A stretch of 64,000 nucleotides of DNA from Paenibacillus xylanexedens (GTDB lineage Bacteria; Bacillota; Bacilli; Paenibacillales; Paenibacillaceae). The stretch's first letter is position 1, and the number at the start of each line of letters is the position of its first letter. The translations under genes were made by a program, and so were the position numbers. Shown in pieces: positions 52,376-62,900 of this stretch. The notes under the pieces are model-generated. The model searched no databases. It had not been told where the DNA came from and saw nothing but the letters and a program-made list of their open reading frames with translations. Location of the stretch: the NCBI RefSeq assembly GCF_007680605.1, contig NZ_VEIO01000001.1, positions 682,001-746,000 on the forward strand, in the 5' to 3' direction.

Positions 52376-53886
52376 GTACAACAAGCACAATCAACGACTG
52401 GATTGCGATCCAGCCTCAGGACGATGTCATCATAGCACTTCGCGATTATGTGAAGGGAGAGCGTATCGATCTGCCGGATGGTCACTCGTTCACACTGCTA
52501 GATGATGTACCCAAAGGGCACAAAATCGCTGTGCATGATCTTGCACAGGGAGCAGATGTAATGAAATATGGTTTTTCTATCGGCATCGCCCAGGAAGCCA
52601 TTGCACAGGGGAGCTGGATACACAGCCATAACTTGAAGACAGGTCTGCATGGGTTACTTGAATATGAATATCAGCCAGGACAACCGATGACGATAGACAT
52701 GCCTCCGGAACATTTGCGAACGTTCGATGGCTATTTGCGTCCGAATGGGGAAGCGGGAATTCGCAATGAAATCTGGATCGTCAATACCGTTGGATGCATT
52801 AACAAGGTGTGTGAAGCTCTTGCACGGATGGGGCAGTCCCAATTTGGGAGTCGGGTGGACGGTGTGTTTCATTTTCCGCATCCTTTCGGCTGTTCACAGC
52901 TGGGGGACGACCTGAAATATACTCAACAGTTGCTGGCCTCACTGGTCGAGCATCCAAACGCTGGTGGTGTACTGGTCATTGGATTAGGTTGTGAAAATAA
53001 CCAGGTGGATCAGTTCCGTGAGTGCATCGCTCCGGAATATCGGGAGAAGGTGCGTTTCCTCAAAGCGCAGGAGACCGAAGACGAATTGGAAGAAGGATTG
53101 CGTTTGATGGAAGAGCTGGTTGAGATCGCTGAGCAAGAGAAACGTCAGCCTCTGCCACTGAGCAAACTGAAAATTGGATTGAAATGCGGAGGCTCAGACG
53201 GCTTATCCGGCATTACAGCGAATCCGCTCGTAGGCGCTGTGGCAGATCTGCTCGTTGCCGCGGGTGGAACAGCGATTCTGACTGAGGTTCCGGAGATGTT
53301 TGGTGCGGAAACCATTCTGATGAACCGTGCCGCAGATGAACATGTATTCAACGATCTGGTAGACCTTGTGAATGGTTTCAAGCAATATTTCGTGAATCAT
53401 GGTCAAAATATCTATGAAAATCCTTCGCCGGGTAACAAAGCAGGCGGTATAACAACACTCGAAGAAAAATCACTCGGATGTACGCAAAAGGGAGGACGCT
53501 CTTCGGTTGTCGATGTGTTGCGCTACGGTAAACGGGTGACCAAAACGGGTCTAAACATTGTAGAGGCACCCGGCAATGATCTCGTTTCCGTGACAGCTTT
53601 ATCTGCGGCAGGAGCGCATATCGTGCTGTTTACGACAGGACGCGGCACACCGTTTGGCGGTCCGGTACCTACGGTCAAAATTGCAACGCAATCGGATCTG
53701 GCGAACCGTAAAAAGCACTGGATTGATTTTAATGCCGGTCAGCTACTTGAAGGGCAGACGATGGAACAAGTCAAAGAGCAATTATTCAGTCAAATTATTG
53801 ATATTGCCTCAGGACGTGCTCAGACCCTTAGCGAACAGCATGGTTTCCGGGAGATCGCGATCTTCAAAGACGGAGTTATTCTCTAA
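52372..53886 (+). CDS. uxaA: Altronate dehydratase
   Basis: This 504-residue enzyme converts D-altronate to 2-keto-3-deoxygluconate. It has the N-terminal SAF domain (1-90; HKIAVHDLAQGADVMKYGFSIG) and the large dehydratase domain with HPFGCSQLGDDL, LVIGLGCENNQVD, GLKCGGSDGLSGITANP and TTGRGTPFGGPVPTVKIAT, whose Cys/His residues bind iron or zinc. Translation is coupled to uxaB. The pathway genes uxaC, kdgK and kdgA are not in this window. Confidence 0.95.
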   Translation: MSTTSTINDWIAIQPQDDVIIALRDYVKGERIDLPDGHSFTLLDDVPKGHKIAVHDLAQGADVMKYGFSIGIAQEAIAQGSWIHSHNLKTGLHGLLEYEYQPGQPMTIDMPPEHLRTFDGYLRPNGEAGIRNEIWIVNTVGCINKVCEALARMGQSQFGSRVDGVFHFPHPFGCSQLGDDLKYTQQLLASLVEHPNAGGVLVIGLGCENNQVDQFRECIAPEYREKVRFLKAQETEDELEEGLRLMEELVEIAEQEKRQPLPLSKLKIGLKCGGSDGLSGITANPLVGAVADLLVAAGGTAILTEVPEMFGAETILMNRAADEHVFNDLVDLVNGFKQYFVNHGQNIYENPSPGNKAGGITTLEEKSLGCTQKGGRSSVVDVLRYGKRVTKTGLNIVEAPGNDLVSVTALSAAGAHIVLFTTGRGTPFGGPVPTVKIATQSDLANRKKHWIDFNAGQLLEGQTMEQVKEQLFSQIIDIASGRAQTLSEQHGFREIAIFKDGVIL

Positions 53887-53920
53887 ACCTCATCTACGTG
53901 TTGCAAAATAAAACAAGACA

Positions 53921-53962
53921 ACAATCCGGCGAGTTGTCATAAACTGCCGGATTGTTTTTTAT
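53921..53962. terminator. Terminator after uxaA
   Basis: ACAATCCGGC (53921-53930) pairs perfectly with GCCGGATTGT (53946-53955), followed by six T. It lies between convergent uxaA and the GH42 gene and may serve both. Confidence 0.92.
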
Positions 53963-54015
53963 TTCGTTTCGAATTCTTATGCACGCATAGCGGTGCAACA
54001 ATATGAATGATACCG

Positions 54016-56055
54016 CTACGTTGTTTGTTCAAAAATGTGTACTCCGCGGGCTTCAATACTAATCTGTCCGGTGTATTCCTTGCCTGTTAACAACTCACGG
54101 ACGGTTGAATCACCGAGATCATATGACTGCGGGGAAGCATTGTGGTTCATGACAAAAAGATAAGTTAACCCGTCTTTAGTACGTGCACTTACTTCTACAC
54201 CTTGCGGGGTTTCGAGCAAAGGCTTAATATTTTTTTCGGCCGCAAGCTCTGCGAGTAAACCTTCGAGGAAAATGTTTTCCGGATCAGAGGCGACATACCA
54301 GGCTTGCCCTTGACCAAACGTATTACGTGTAAGTGCAGGCATGCCTTGATAGAAGTCTTCACCGTACTCGGCAATCACTTCTGCACCTTCACTGTGAAGG
54401 AGGTCGCACAACATACCGCATTCGTATACGCCTTCAAGTGCGCCCCATGTTTCCTTCAGAACGATGCTATTCTTCTGTTCGGGTAGGAGAGCATCAATCT
54501 CTTCGACCCAGATGCCCAGCAGGTTTCGAAGCTCACCCGGGTAACCGCCAGTGGTCACGAGATCATGCTCGTTAACAATTCCGCTAAAGAAGGTGGTCAG
54601 GAAGGTGCCGCCGGCCGCAACGAACTGCTCCAGTTTTGCAGCAAAGCCTGGTTTGACCATATAAAGTACGGGCGCAAGAAGCAGATCGTATGAGCTGATA
54701 TCGCTGTCTACACTTACAATGTCCACTTGAATGTTGCGGTGGAAAAATGCCGCGTAGTATTTGTGAATTTGCTCGACGTATTTCAGAGCTACGCTAGGCC
54801 CGCTTGATTTTTCAATCGCCCACCAGTTATCCCAATCGAATACAATCGCTACCTTGGACTGAACTCTGGCATCAAGTGTGGCCTCACCGAGGATCTGCAG
54901 TTCCTTGCCAAGCTGTGCGACCTCCCTGAACACTCTTGTATTTTCGTGTCCCGCATGTTCAATGACGGCTCCATGGTATTTCTCGCATGCACCGATGGAA
55001 CGGCGAAGCTGGAAGAACATCACGGTATCCGCGCCGTGTGCGACAGACTGATAACTCCATAGACGCATGACACCAGGGCGTTTCAGTGAGTTATAAGGTT
55101 GCCAGTTCTGCTGACTGGGTGTCTGCTCCATTAGCATAAATGGCTGACCGTCTTTGAGACCACGCATGAGATCATGAGCCATGGCGGTATAGCTGATTGG
55201 TGTCGCAAGACCGGGATAGCTGTCCCAGGACACGATATCCATATATTTAGCCCATTTGAAATAGTCGATCTGTTTGAAAAATCCCATTAAATTCGTTGTA
55301 ACGACGGAATCGGGAATATGCTTTTTAACGGCATGGTACTCCAGAAGATAACATTCCAGCATACTGTCCGAGTTAAAACGGGAGTAGTCCAGTGAAATGC
55401 CTTGGAAAGAAGAACTGTTGTGACCCCAGTGTTCGCTCAGATTGCTTGGAAGCACAATCTCGTCCCAGTCATAGAACGTATGACCCCAGAAGCTGGTGTT
55501 CCATGCTTTGTTGACCTGTTCAATGGTTTTATAACGTTTCTTGAGATATACACGGAATGCTTTCTCACAGTTATCACAATAACAATCGCCGCCATATTCA
55601 TTGGAAATATGCCAGACCAGGACTGCGGGATGATCTTTGTATCGCTCGGCGAGTTTGTCTGCGATGATTTCGGAATACTTGCGGTAGGTCGGACTGTTCG
55701 GGCAGGAGTTATGCCGGCCGCCAAATTTCCGTTTGTGTCCGTCCGCATCCACGCGCAGGACATCGGGGTATTTTTTGGCCATCCATGCTGGGTGCGCGGC
55801 GGTACTTGTGGCAAGGCAGATATAAACTCCGTTTTCATACAAACGATCAATCAATTGATCCAGATATTCAAAATGATACGTCACCTCGTCAGGCTGAATC
55901 AGTGCCCAGGAAAAAACGTTAATCGTGGCCATATCAATGCCTGCCAGTTTAAACATACGGAGGTCTTCCAGGTGGGTCTCATGATCCCATTGTTCAGGAT
56001 TGTAATCGCCTCCATAAAACATTTTGGGTAATTTGCTGCTGATCAATGTGCTCAC
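54016..56055 (-). CDS. GH42 beta-galactosidase, second copy
   Basis: The 679-residue enzyme has the GH42 layout with YGGDYNPEQW at the start, acid/base Glu in WHISNEYGGDCYCDNC (about 150, next to the zinc cysteines) and nucleophile Glu in MLMEQTPSQQNW (about 310). No signal peptide. It differs clearly from the GH42 at 2.4 kb, so it is a paralogue with perhaps another substrate (arabino-galacto- or xyloglucan-derived galactosides). It is divergent from an AraC regulator starting 117 bases away, which probably controls it. Confidence 0.95.
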   Translation of the reverse strand: MSTLISSKLPKMFYGGDYNPEQWDHETHLEDLRMFKLAGIDMATINVFSWALIQPDEVTYHFEYLDQLIDRLYENGVYICLATSTAAHPAWMAKKYPDVLRVDADGHKRKFGGRHNSCPNSPTYRKYSEIIADKLAERYKDHPAVLVWHISNEYGGDCYCDNCEKAFRVYLKKRYKTIEQVNKAWNTSFWGHTFYDWDEIVLPSNLSEHWGHNSSSFQGISLDYSRFNSDSMLECYLLEYHAVKKHIPDSVVTTNLMGFFKQIDYFKWAKYMDIVSWDSYPGLATPISYTAMAHDLMRGLKDGQPFMLMEQTPSQQNWQPYNSLKRPGVMRLWSYQSVAHGADTVMFFQLRRSIGACEKYHGAVIEHAGHENTRVFREVAQLGKELQILGEATLDARVQSKVAIVFDWDNWWAIEKSSGPSVALKYVEQIHKYYAAFFHRNIQVDIVSVDSDISSYDLLLAPVLYMVKPGFAAKLEQFVAAGGTFLTTFFSGIVNEHDLVTTGGYPGELRNLLGIWVEEIDALLPEQKNSIVLKETWGALEGVYECGMLCDLLHSEGAEVIAEYGEDFYQGMPALTRNTFGQGQAWYVASDPENIFLEGLLAELAAEKNIKPLLETPQGVEVSARTKDGLTYLFVMNHNASPQSYDLGDSTVRELLTGKEYTGQISIEARGVHIFEQTT

Positions 56056-56061
56056 CTCTTG

Positions 56062-56135
56062 TATAAGAATAATCCTATACTATATGATACATATGACTTT
56101 TAAAATATAATAAAAATGATGATACATATAAGAAT
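56062..56135. promoter_or_regulatory. Repeated motifs in the GH42/AraC divergent promoter region
   Basis: TATAAGAAT occurs at 56062-56070 and 56127-56135, and GATACATAT at 56086-56094 and 56121-56129. Direct repeats of this kind are typical of AraC-type sites, but binding is unproven. Confidence 0.35.
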
Positions 56136-56172
56136 ATGGAACTTTGTTTCTATGAAACTAGAGGAGGTTGTC

Positions 56173-57006
56173 ATGCTCATTTCACCGGGGCATCAGCGTT
56201 TTTTTATGACACCGCGAGATCAGCCGCTTCCACTATATATCGAGAGTATAGGATATAACGGAAATCAGGAAAAAGTCTCCAGACCTGCAGGTTATCCGTA
56301 TTACCACTGGTTACAAACGGTCAAGGGAGCAGGAGAGTTCAAGCTGTCAGGAGCATCAGCGATTCTGGGCGGAACCTCGGGGATTCTAATCCCTCCAAAC
56401 CTGCCTCATGAATATGCTCGTGTTCAAAACGAGTGGGAGACCATCTATATTACATTTGGTGGTTCGCAGTGTGCCGCCATCGTAGATTCAATCGGGTTGG
56501 GTGAGGCCGATATTCGTCAGTGGGAGACAGATAGTCCACTAAACCATTATGGTCGGCATGTGCTGAGTTCGATCGGGAGTGATCAGGATTTATCCGGATT
56601 GGAAGCCTCGGCGGACATGTATCGTTTTTTGATTTTGCTGAAAAAGCACGGAATGACCGGCAATCGTTCCTCCATCTCCCAAGCTGTAGCAAGACTTGCT
56701 CCGCTGCTTGCCTTTATGGAGCAACATTATGGTGACCCGGACATCGGGCTAGAGCAAATGGCATGCATTATCGGAATCTCATCCAGACATATGAATACGC
56801 TGTTTAAACAATCCTTCGGCATAACGGCATACAGTTACTTCATTTTGCTTCGCATACGTAAAGCCAAAGAAATGCTGACGGGCAGCATGGAACTTACGAT
56901 CAAGGAGACTGCGGCACGGGCCGGGTTTCGGGATGCCAGTCATTTTGTTGCCACCTTTCGGCGGATTGAAGGGGTTACACCTGAACAGTTTCGCAACTTG
57001 TACTAA
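56173..57006 (+). CDS. AraC-family regulator divergent from GH42
   Basis: A 277-residue regulator: N-terminal AraC-binding (cupin) domain with YPYYHWLQTVKGAGEF and GILIPPNLPHEYA (about 40-85), and a C-terminal HTH pair (IGLEQMACIIGISSRHMNTLFKQ and IKETAARAGFRDASHFVATFRR). ATG at 56173 has GAGGAGG five bases upstream; an in-frame start at 56116 lacks a site. It probably activates the divergent beta-galactosidase gene. Downstream esterase genes lie on the same strand after 141 bases. Confidence 0.9.
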   Translation: MLISPGHQRFFMTPRDQPLPLYIESIGYNGNQEKVSRPAGYPYYHWLQTVKGAGEFKLSGASAILGGTSGILIPPNLPHEYARVQNEWETIYITFGGSQCAAIVDSIGLGEADIRQWETDSPLNHYGRHVLSSIGSDQDLSGLEASADMYRFLILLKKHGMTGNRSSISQAVARLAPLLAFMEQHYGDPDIGLEQMACIIGISSRHMNTLFKQSFGITAYSYFILLRIRKAKEMLTGSMELTIKETAARAGFRDASHFVATFRRIEGVTPEQFRNLY

Positions 57007-57147
57007 TCGAGGCCAGGTTGAACAAAAAGATATGCAGAAGGGTATTGATGCTTCTTTCTGTTGCCGTTATGATGGTATCGAATCCTAGAATCGAAAACGA
57101 TTAAACGAATCTATCCCATATGCACGAGAGAGAGGATGAGTCCGATC

Positions 57148-57936
57148 ATGAGTTCAATTATTCCTTTGTGGGAGCAAGCCGCCCCATACGCAGCCGCAGG
57201 TCATGAAGACGAAATGCCACATCTGATTCCTTTTATTCAACCAGGTTCCGAGAGCGCTATCATTGTATGTCCAGGGGGCGGTTATGGCCATCTCGCAGAC
57301 CATGAGGGTGCGCCCGTTGCTGAGCTGCTCAATCGCGCTGGCATTAGTGCTTTTGTACTCAAATATCGAGTAGCACCGCACAGTCATCCGGCGCCTCTGG
57401 CGGATGGGCAGCGTGCAATCCGTTATGTACGAGCTCACGCGGAACACTACGGGATCAACCCGTCCAAAATCGCAGTACTTGGCTTTTCGGCAGGTGGCCA
57501 TCTCGCAGCAACATTGGGTACGCAGTACGATGATGGACAACCGGGCCACGAGGATCGAATCGAGCGGGAAAGTTCCCGTCCAGACCGTGTCATTCTCTGT
57601 TATCCGGTCATCACAATGGAGTCTTACGGACATGAAGGCTCGCGTATCAACTTGTTAGGCGAGGATGCAACCGAAGAACAGATTCAAGCGTTCAGTGCAG
57701 AGCGACAGGTTCGAGCAGATGCTCCCGAAGCATTTATCTGGCACACGAGTGATGACCAGGCTGTACCTGTAGAGAACAGTTTGCGATATGCCTTGGCTTT
57801 GGGTGCACATGGGATTCCATATGATCTTCACATCTTTGAAAAAGGTCCACATGGTTTAGGGCTGGCCGAGCATGATGCTACGGTTCGAGTATGGTCTGAT
57901 CTGTGTCTTACTTGGCTTAAGAATCAAGGTTGGTGA
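57148..57936 (+). CDS. Alpha/beta hydrolase, acetyl-esterase-like (BD-FAE/Axe family)
   Basis: The 262-residue cytoplasmic hydrolase has the oxyanion loop CPGGGYGHLADHEG (about 45), nucleophile GFSAGGHLAA (about 118), acid Asp in HTSDDQAVPVENS (about 200) and base His in FEKGPHGLGL (about 232). These match carbohydrate acetylesterases of the BD-FAE/XynB-like group. ATG at 57148 is 12 bases after GAGAGAGAGG; ATG at 57136 directly abuts that site and is less likely. It probably deacetylates imported hemicellulose or pectin oligosaccharides (inference). Confidence 0.87.
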   Translation: MSSIIPLWEQAAPYAAAGHEDEMPHLIPFIQPGSESAIIVCPGGGYGHLADHEGAPVAELLNRAGISAFVLKYRVAPHSHPAPLADGQRAIRYVRAHAEHYGINPSKIAVLGFSAGGHLAATLGTQYDDGQPGHEDRIERESSRPDRVILCYPVITMESYGHEGSRINLLGEDATEEQIQAFSAERQVRADAPEAFIWHTSDDQAVPVENSLRYALALGAHGIPYDLHIFEKGPHGLGLAEHDATVRVWSDLCLTWLKNQGW

Positions 57937-58017
57937 CGTCGGCAACGGCAGAAACTCTATTTAGCCAGTGAACTGACGGATCAACCGGATCAATATCCAG
58001 CAAAGGAGAACAGCGCC

Positions 58018-58677
58018 ATGAAATTGCAAAAGAATGACAAACTTCTTTTTATCGGGGATTCCATTACCGATTGCGGACGAGCACATCCTGTAGGTGAAGG
58101 TAGTTCAGGATTGGGACATGGATATGTGGCACAGGTATATGCCCTTTTGCGGTCCATTTATCCCGAACTGATGCTGAGATTGCAGAATGTGGGTAATAGT
58201 GGGAATACCGTTCGTGATTTGAAGCAACGCTGGCAACACGATGTGCTTGATCTGAAACCGGACTGGTTGACCATCATGATCGGTATTAACGATGTGTGGC
58301 GTCAGTTTGACCATCCGCTGGCAGAATCACAGGTGTTTCTGGAGGAATACGAGGCAACATTGCGTGAGCTGGTAGCATCCGTGCGCCCGAATCTGAAAGG
58401 GCTTGTGCTTATGACCCCGTATTATCTGGAAGCGAACCCGGAAGATCCGATGCGGGCGACGATGGACATTTACGGAGACGCGGTTCGCAGAGTAGCATCG
58501 GAATATGACGCGCTGTTTGTAGATACGCAGGCAGCATTTGCGCCACTGTGGGATCATTTTTATACATCGGTTCTCACACATGATCGAGTACACCCGGATG
58601 CTACGGGTCACATGGTACTTAGCAAAGCTTTTCTGGATACGATTGGATTTGAATGGACGAGAAATACGAAATCCTAA
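58018..58677 (+). CDS. SGNH/GDSL hydrolase, carbohydrate acetylesterase-like
   Basis: A 219-residue SGNH hydrolase: FIGDSITDCGRAHP (Ser about 15), NVGNSGNTVRDL, IGINDVWRQ and DRVHPDATGHMVL. The pattern fits rhamnogalacturonan acetylesterase-like and GDSL xylan esterases of Paenibacilli, all intracellular here as no signal peptide exists. Start ATG at 58018 has AAAGGAG upstream. It follows the alpha/beta esterase by 81 bases and precedes an SMP-30 lactonase by 14, suggesting one sugar-processing operon. Confidence 0.9.
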   Translation: MKLQKNDKLLFIGDSITDCGRAHPVGEGSSGLGHGYVAQVYALLRSIYPELMLRLQNVGNSGNTVRDLKQRWQHDVLDLKPDWLTIMIGINDVWRQFDHPLAESQVFLEEYEATLRELVASVRPNLKGLVLMTPYYLEANPEDPMRATMDIYGDAVRRVASEYDALFVDTQAAFAPLWDHFYTSVLTHDRVHPDATGHMVLSKAFLDTIGFEWTRNTKS

Positions 58678-58691
58678 GAAGGAGCGATCAT

Positions 58692-59573
58692 ATGAGTCAT
58701 GTAACTGTAGTCGTGGATGCACCAGCACAATTGGGAGAAGGACCAAGCTGGGATGCGGAAAATAATCGTTTGTTATGGGTAGATATTGAAGGGTTTAAAG
58801 TACATGCATACGATCCCGAGACAGGTAAGGATCAGGCGTATGATGTGGGTGAACACGTCGGCGCAGTGGTACCCTATCGTGGGGATGAAGTGATCGTTGC
58901 ACTCCGAAGCGGCTTCTATACATATCATCTGCTTACGGGTGAGAAGCAAGCAATCGCGGACCCCGAGCAAGACAAATTGACCAATCGGTTCAATGATGGC
59001 AAATGTGATGCATACGGACGCTTTTGGGCCGGTACAATGAGCCTGAACAACGAACAAAAGGCCGGATCGCTATATTGTCTGGAGGAAGGGAAGCCTGTTC
59101 GCAATATGGTGCAGCAGGTATCCACCTCCAACGGTCTGGGGTGGAGCCCGGATCGTGAGTTCATGTATTACATCGATACGCCGACGCGTTCCGTGGATCG
59201 TTTTGATTTTGATCTGGCTACGGGTACGATCTCTAATCGGACCAGTATCATTTCTGTTCCGGAAGACATGGGATTCCCGGACGGCATGACTGTGGATGCT
59301 GAAGGTATGCTGTGGGTTGCCCACTGGGGTGGAGGAAGAGTCACACGCTGGAACCCGGAGACAGGGGAACTGCTACAGCAGATCGAAGTGCCTGCGGATC
59401 AGGTGACTTCCTGTTGTTTTGGCGGCCCGGATCTCGAAGAGTTATATATTACTACCGCACGTATCGGAATTAAGGAAGAGCGTTTGCAGGAAACGCCGCA
59501 AGCAGGTGCATTATTTGTCGTTAAACCGGGTGTTAAAGGGCAGGAAACCCATGTTTATGGACGGAAAGCTTAA
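58692..59573 (+). CDS. SMP-30/gluconolactonase family lactonase
   Basis: The 293-residue beta-propeller has metal ligands in LGEGPSWDAENNRLLWVDIEG (Glu about 16), NDGKCDAYGRFWAGTM (Asn about 100), SNGLGWSPD and PDGMTVDAEGMLWVAHW. Family members hydrolyse sugar lactones such as gluconolactone or L-arabinolactone. ATG at 58692 has AAGGAG seven bases upstream; a longer frame begins at 58653 inside the previous gene without such a site. Last gene of the run, followed by a hairpin. Confidence 0.92.
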   Translation: MSHVTVVVDAPAQLGEGPSWDAENNRLLWVDIEGFKVHAYDPETGKDQAYDVGEHVGAVVPYRGDEVIVALRSGFYTYHLLTGEKQAIADPEQDKLTNRFNDGKCDAYGRFWAGTMSLNNEQKAGSLYCLEEGKPVRNMVQQVSTSNGLGWSPDREFMYYIDTPTRSVDRFDFDLATGTISNRTSIISVPEDMGFPDGMTVDAEGMLWVAHWGGGRVTRWNPETGELLQQIEVPADQVTSCCFGGPDLEELYITTARIGIKEERLQETPQAGALFVVKPGVKGQETHVYGRKA

Positions 59574-59605
59574 GCAAAGTGAGCAGGGAAAATCATAGTG
59601 GGTTT

Positions 59606-59638
59606 AAAGGTGCTGTGTGAACAGCATCTTTTTTTTAT
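59606..59638 (+). terminator. Terminator after the SMP-30 gene
   Basis: AAGGTGCTGT (59607-59616) pairs with ACAGCATCTT (59621-59630) with one wobble, followed by a T run. Confidence 0.88.
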
Positions 59639-59914
59639 TTTACCAAAGGATTACAAATTTTTTTTGAAAAGTGGATATTTGCACAGAGGGGAAAAACGTT
59701 TTCTATCGAATGTTATTAATGAAAGAATTATCCATTTTGCGGTAGCGTTCGAAAAAAAAGTTTGTAAGCGCTTAACCGAAAAATGAAGGGAGGTGGGTCT
59801 TCTTTAAGGGAGAAGGTATAGATTCGTCTGATACGCCACCCATCAGCAGGATGAGACAGCGGGGATAGACCGAATTGCCAAAATGTACAAACGCGAAAAG
59901 GAGGAGTAGTTGAG
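59639..59914 (+). promoter_or_regulatory. Leader of the xyloglucanase gene with a cre-like site
   Basis: Together with the terminator this makes a 341-base gap. TGTAAGCGCTTAAC at 59763-59776 has the palindromic TAAGCGCTTA core and fits the cre consensus at 12 of 14 positions. The leader ends in AAAGGAGGAG before the ATG. No clear -35/-10 pair was found. Confidence 0.45.
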
Positions 59915-62900
59915 ATGAAAACGTGGATAAGCAAGTTCCGAATCCTGAGCTTAAGTGTGGCTATTGTTACAGCTTCACTCGGTGGTCTGGGGATGACAGG
60001 AACTTCAGAGGCAGCGCCAAGTGAGGCCTACGAATGGAAAAACGTTGTTACTGGCGGAGGCGGAGGTTTTATACCTGGTATCATCTTTAACGAATCTGAA
60101 AAGGACTTGATTTATGCGCGCACCGATATAGGAGGAGCTTATCGCTGGAATCCGGTGGATAGTAGCTGGACTCCCCTGACTGACTTTGTAGGTTGGGACG
60201 ACTGGAACAATAACGGGGTAGATGCACTCGCCTCCGATCCCGTTGATCCAGACCGAGTATATATGGCGGTAGGGACGTATACGAACTCATGGGTCAAGGA
60301 CAACGGATATATTTTCCGTTCCACTGATCGCGGAGATACGTGGGAAAAAACCGAGCTACCCTTCAAGGTAGGGGGGAACATGCCTGGACGTTCCATGGGG
60401 GAGCGTCTGGTTGTTGACCCGAATGATAATAGCATTTTGTATTTCGGAGCCCGAAGTGGCAACGGATTATGGAAAAGTACGGATTATGGGGTAACCTGGA
60501 GTGAAGTAACCAGTTTCCCGAATCCGGGTAACTATGTTGAAAACCCAGCCAACGAGTATACAAGTGACATTATAGGCTTGGCCTGGATCACCTTTGATGA
60601 AACGAGCGGCTCAGCGGGACAGGCTTCACAAACCATTTATGTCGGGGTAGCTGATAAAAGTGAAAGCATATATCGCAGTACCGACGGGGGCTTGACCTGG
60701 GATGCTGTTTCCGGACAGCCTACAGGTTATCTGCCTCATCATGGGAAAATGGACGTAGATGGAAGTTTGTATATTACCTACAGCAATGGTGCCGGACCCT
60801 ATGATGGAACGAAAGGGGATGTCTGGAAGCTGAACACAGCGACAGGGGTGTGGAAGAACATCAGTCCTGTTCCGAGCAGCAGCTCGGATAACTACTACGG
60901 CTATGGCGGCTTGGCGATCGATGCCCAGGAGCCTGGTACATTAATGGTCGCAACACTGAATTCCTGGTGGCCAGATGCAATCCTGTTCCGAAGTAAAGAT
61001 GGTGGGGACACCTGGACACGGATATGGGATTTTGAAGGGTATCCAGACCGCAAATTCAGATATACGCAGGATATTTCCGCGGCGCCTTGGTTAACTTTCG
61101 GTGTGAATCCTGCACCGCCGGAAATCTCGCCTAAGCTGGGCTGGATGATTGCTGCCTTGGAGATTGATCCGTTTGATTCCGACCGGTTGATGTACGGAAC
61201 GGGGGCAACGATCTATGGAACCAACAATCTGACCGATTGGGACCAGGATAAAAAGATTAACATTTCCGTTATGGCCAAAGGCATTGAAGAAACCAACGTC
61301 CTGGATTTGATTAGCCCGCCAAGCGGAGCGAATCTGCTCAGTGCACTCGGTGATGTTGCCGGGTTCCGTCATGATGATCTGACCCAAGCTCCAGCGAAGA
61401 TGTTTACAAACCCGAATTATCCTTCAACGGAGAGTATTGATTTTGCAGAATTAAGCCCGAACACGATGGTCCGGGTCGGGAAAGCGGATTACACGGTTGA
61501 TCCCAACGCGAAGTCTATCGGCTTATCCAGCGACGGAGGAAAAACGTGGTACAAAGCAAGCGCAGAGCCGTCAGGCACCGCCGGAGGCGGAACCGTCGCC
61601 ATCTCGGCTACAGGCAACCGTCTGGTCTGGAGCACTTCGGATCGAGGGGTATTCCACTCTGCTGGCGGTAATTCATGGACCGCAAGCACAGGTATACCGG
61701 CAGGGGCCAAAGTCATTTCCGACCGGGTCAACCCGAACAAGTTCTATGGCTTCGCTGCAGGGAAAATTTACGTCAGTGTTAATGGTGGAGCATCGTTTAC
61801 TGTATCTCCGGCTACGGGGCTTCCTGCCTCAGGTAATTCAGACCTCGACGCTGTGCCAGGTGTGGAAGGAGAACTGTGGTTTGCTGGAGGCAATGAAGAA
61901 GAAGGGCCTTACGGCTTGTGGCACTCAACAGATTCTGGAGCAACCTTTACGAAGCTTGCCAATGTAGAAGAAGCGGACAGCATCGGTTTTGGTAAAGCGG
62001 CTCCCGGGCAAAGTGTTGTCGCTTTGTATGCCGTAGCACAGATTGATGGGACTCGCGGATTTTTCCGTTCCGATGATGGTGGCACGAACTGGGTGCGGAT
62101 TAACGATGATCAGCATCAGTACGCCCGTGTAACTACAATAACAGGTGACCCACGTATTTATGGCAGAGTATATCTTGGTACCAATGGACGCGGAATACTG
62201 TATGCGGACCCGGTTAATGGCAATGGCGGCACACCTACAGTACCTAATTCAACCATCACCCCGGTGACGGCTCAATTTGATCTGAAGGTGGATCAGCAGG
62301 CCAATATTCCTGTAACGTTAACACTTAATGGCAATACACTAACCTCGATTCGGAACGGAAATACGATACTTGTAGCCGGAACCGACTATACCGTTGCGGG
62401 TAATCAGGTTGTGCTGTCGAAAAACTATTTAGCCACATTACCCAAAGGTACAACAGTGTTAACTTTTCAGTTTAATGCGGGCAATCCTGCAGTGTTGAAC
62501 CTGACCATCAAGGATACCACAGTGGTCATCCCAGGTGGAACGATTCGCATCGAGATGTACAATGGAACAACGGCAGCTACGGGCAATTCGATCACTCCTA
62601 AGTTCAGATTGACGAATACGGGCACGAATCCACTCAATCTCTCGGATGTAAAAATTCGATATTACTATACGATTGACGGTAGTCAGCCTCAAAATTTCTT
62701 CTGCGATTGGGCAGCTGTGGGAAGTGCCAATGTTACCGGTACGTTCAGTTCTGTTACTCCGGCACTGCCAGGAGCGGATCATGTGTTAGAGGTTGGATTC
62801 AAAGCAACTGCGGGAACGTTGAACGCAGGACAGAGCACGGAAATCCAGACTCGCTTTTCCAAAGACAATTGGACCAATTACATTCAAACGGATGATTACT

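Noticed and set aside
57092..57105. cre-like CGAAAACGATTAAA upstream of the alpha/beta esterase
   Set aside because: Only 11 to 12 of 14 positions fit, and the strongest consensus end is missing, so it is not called.
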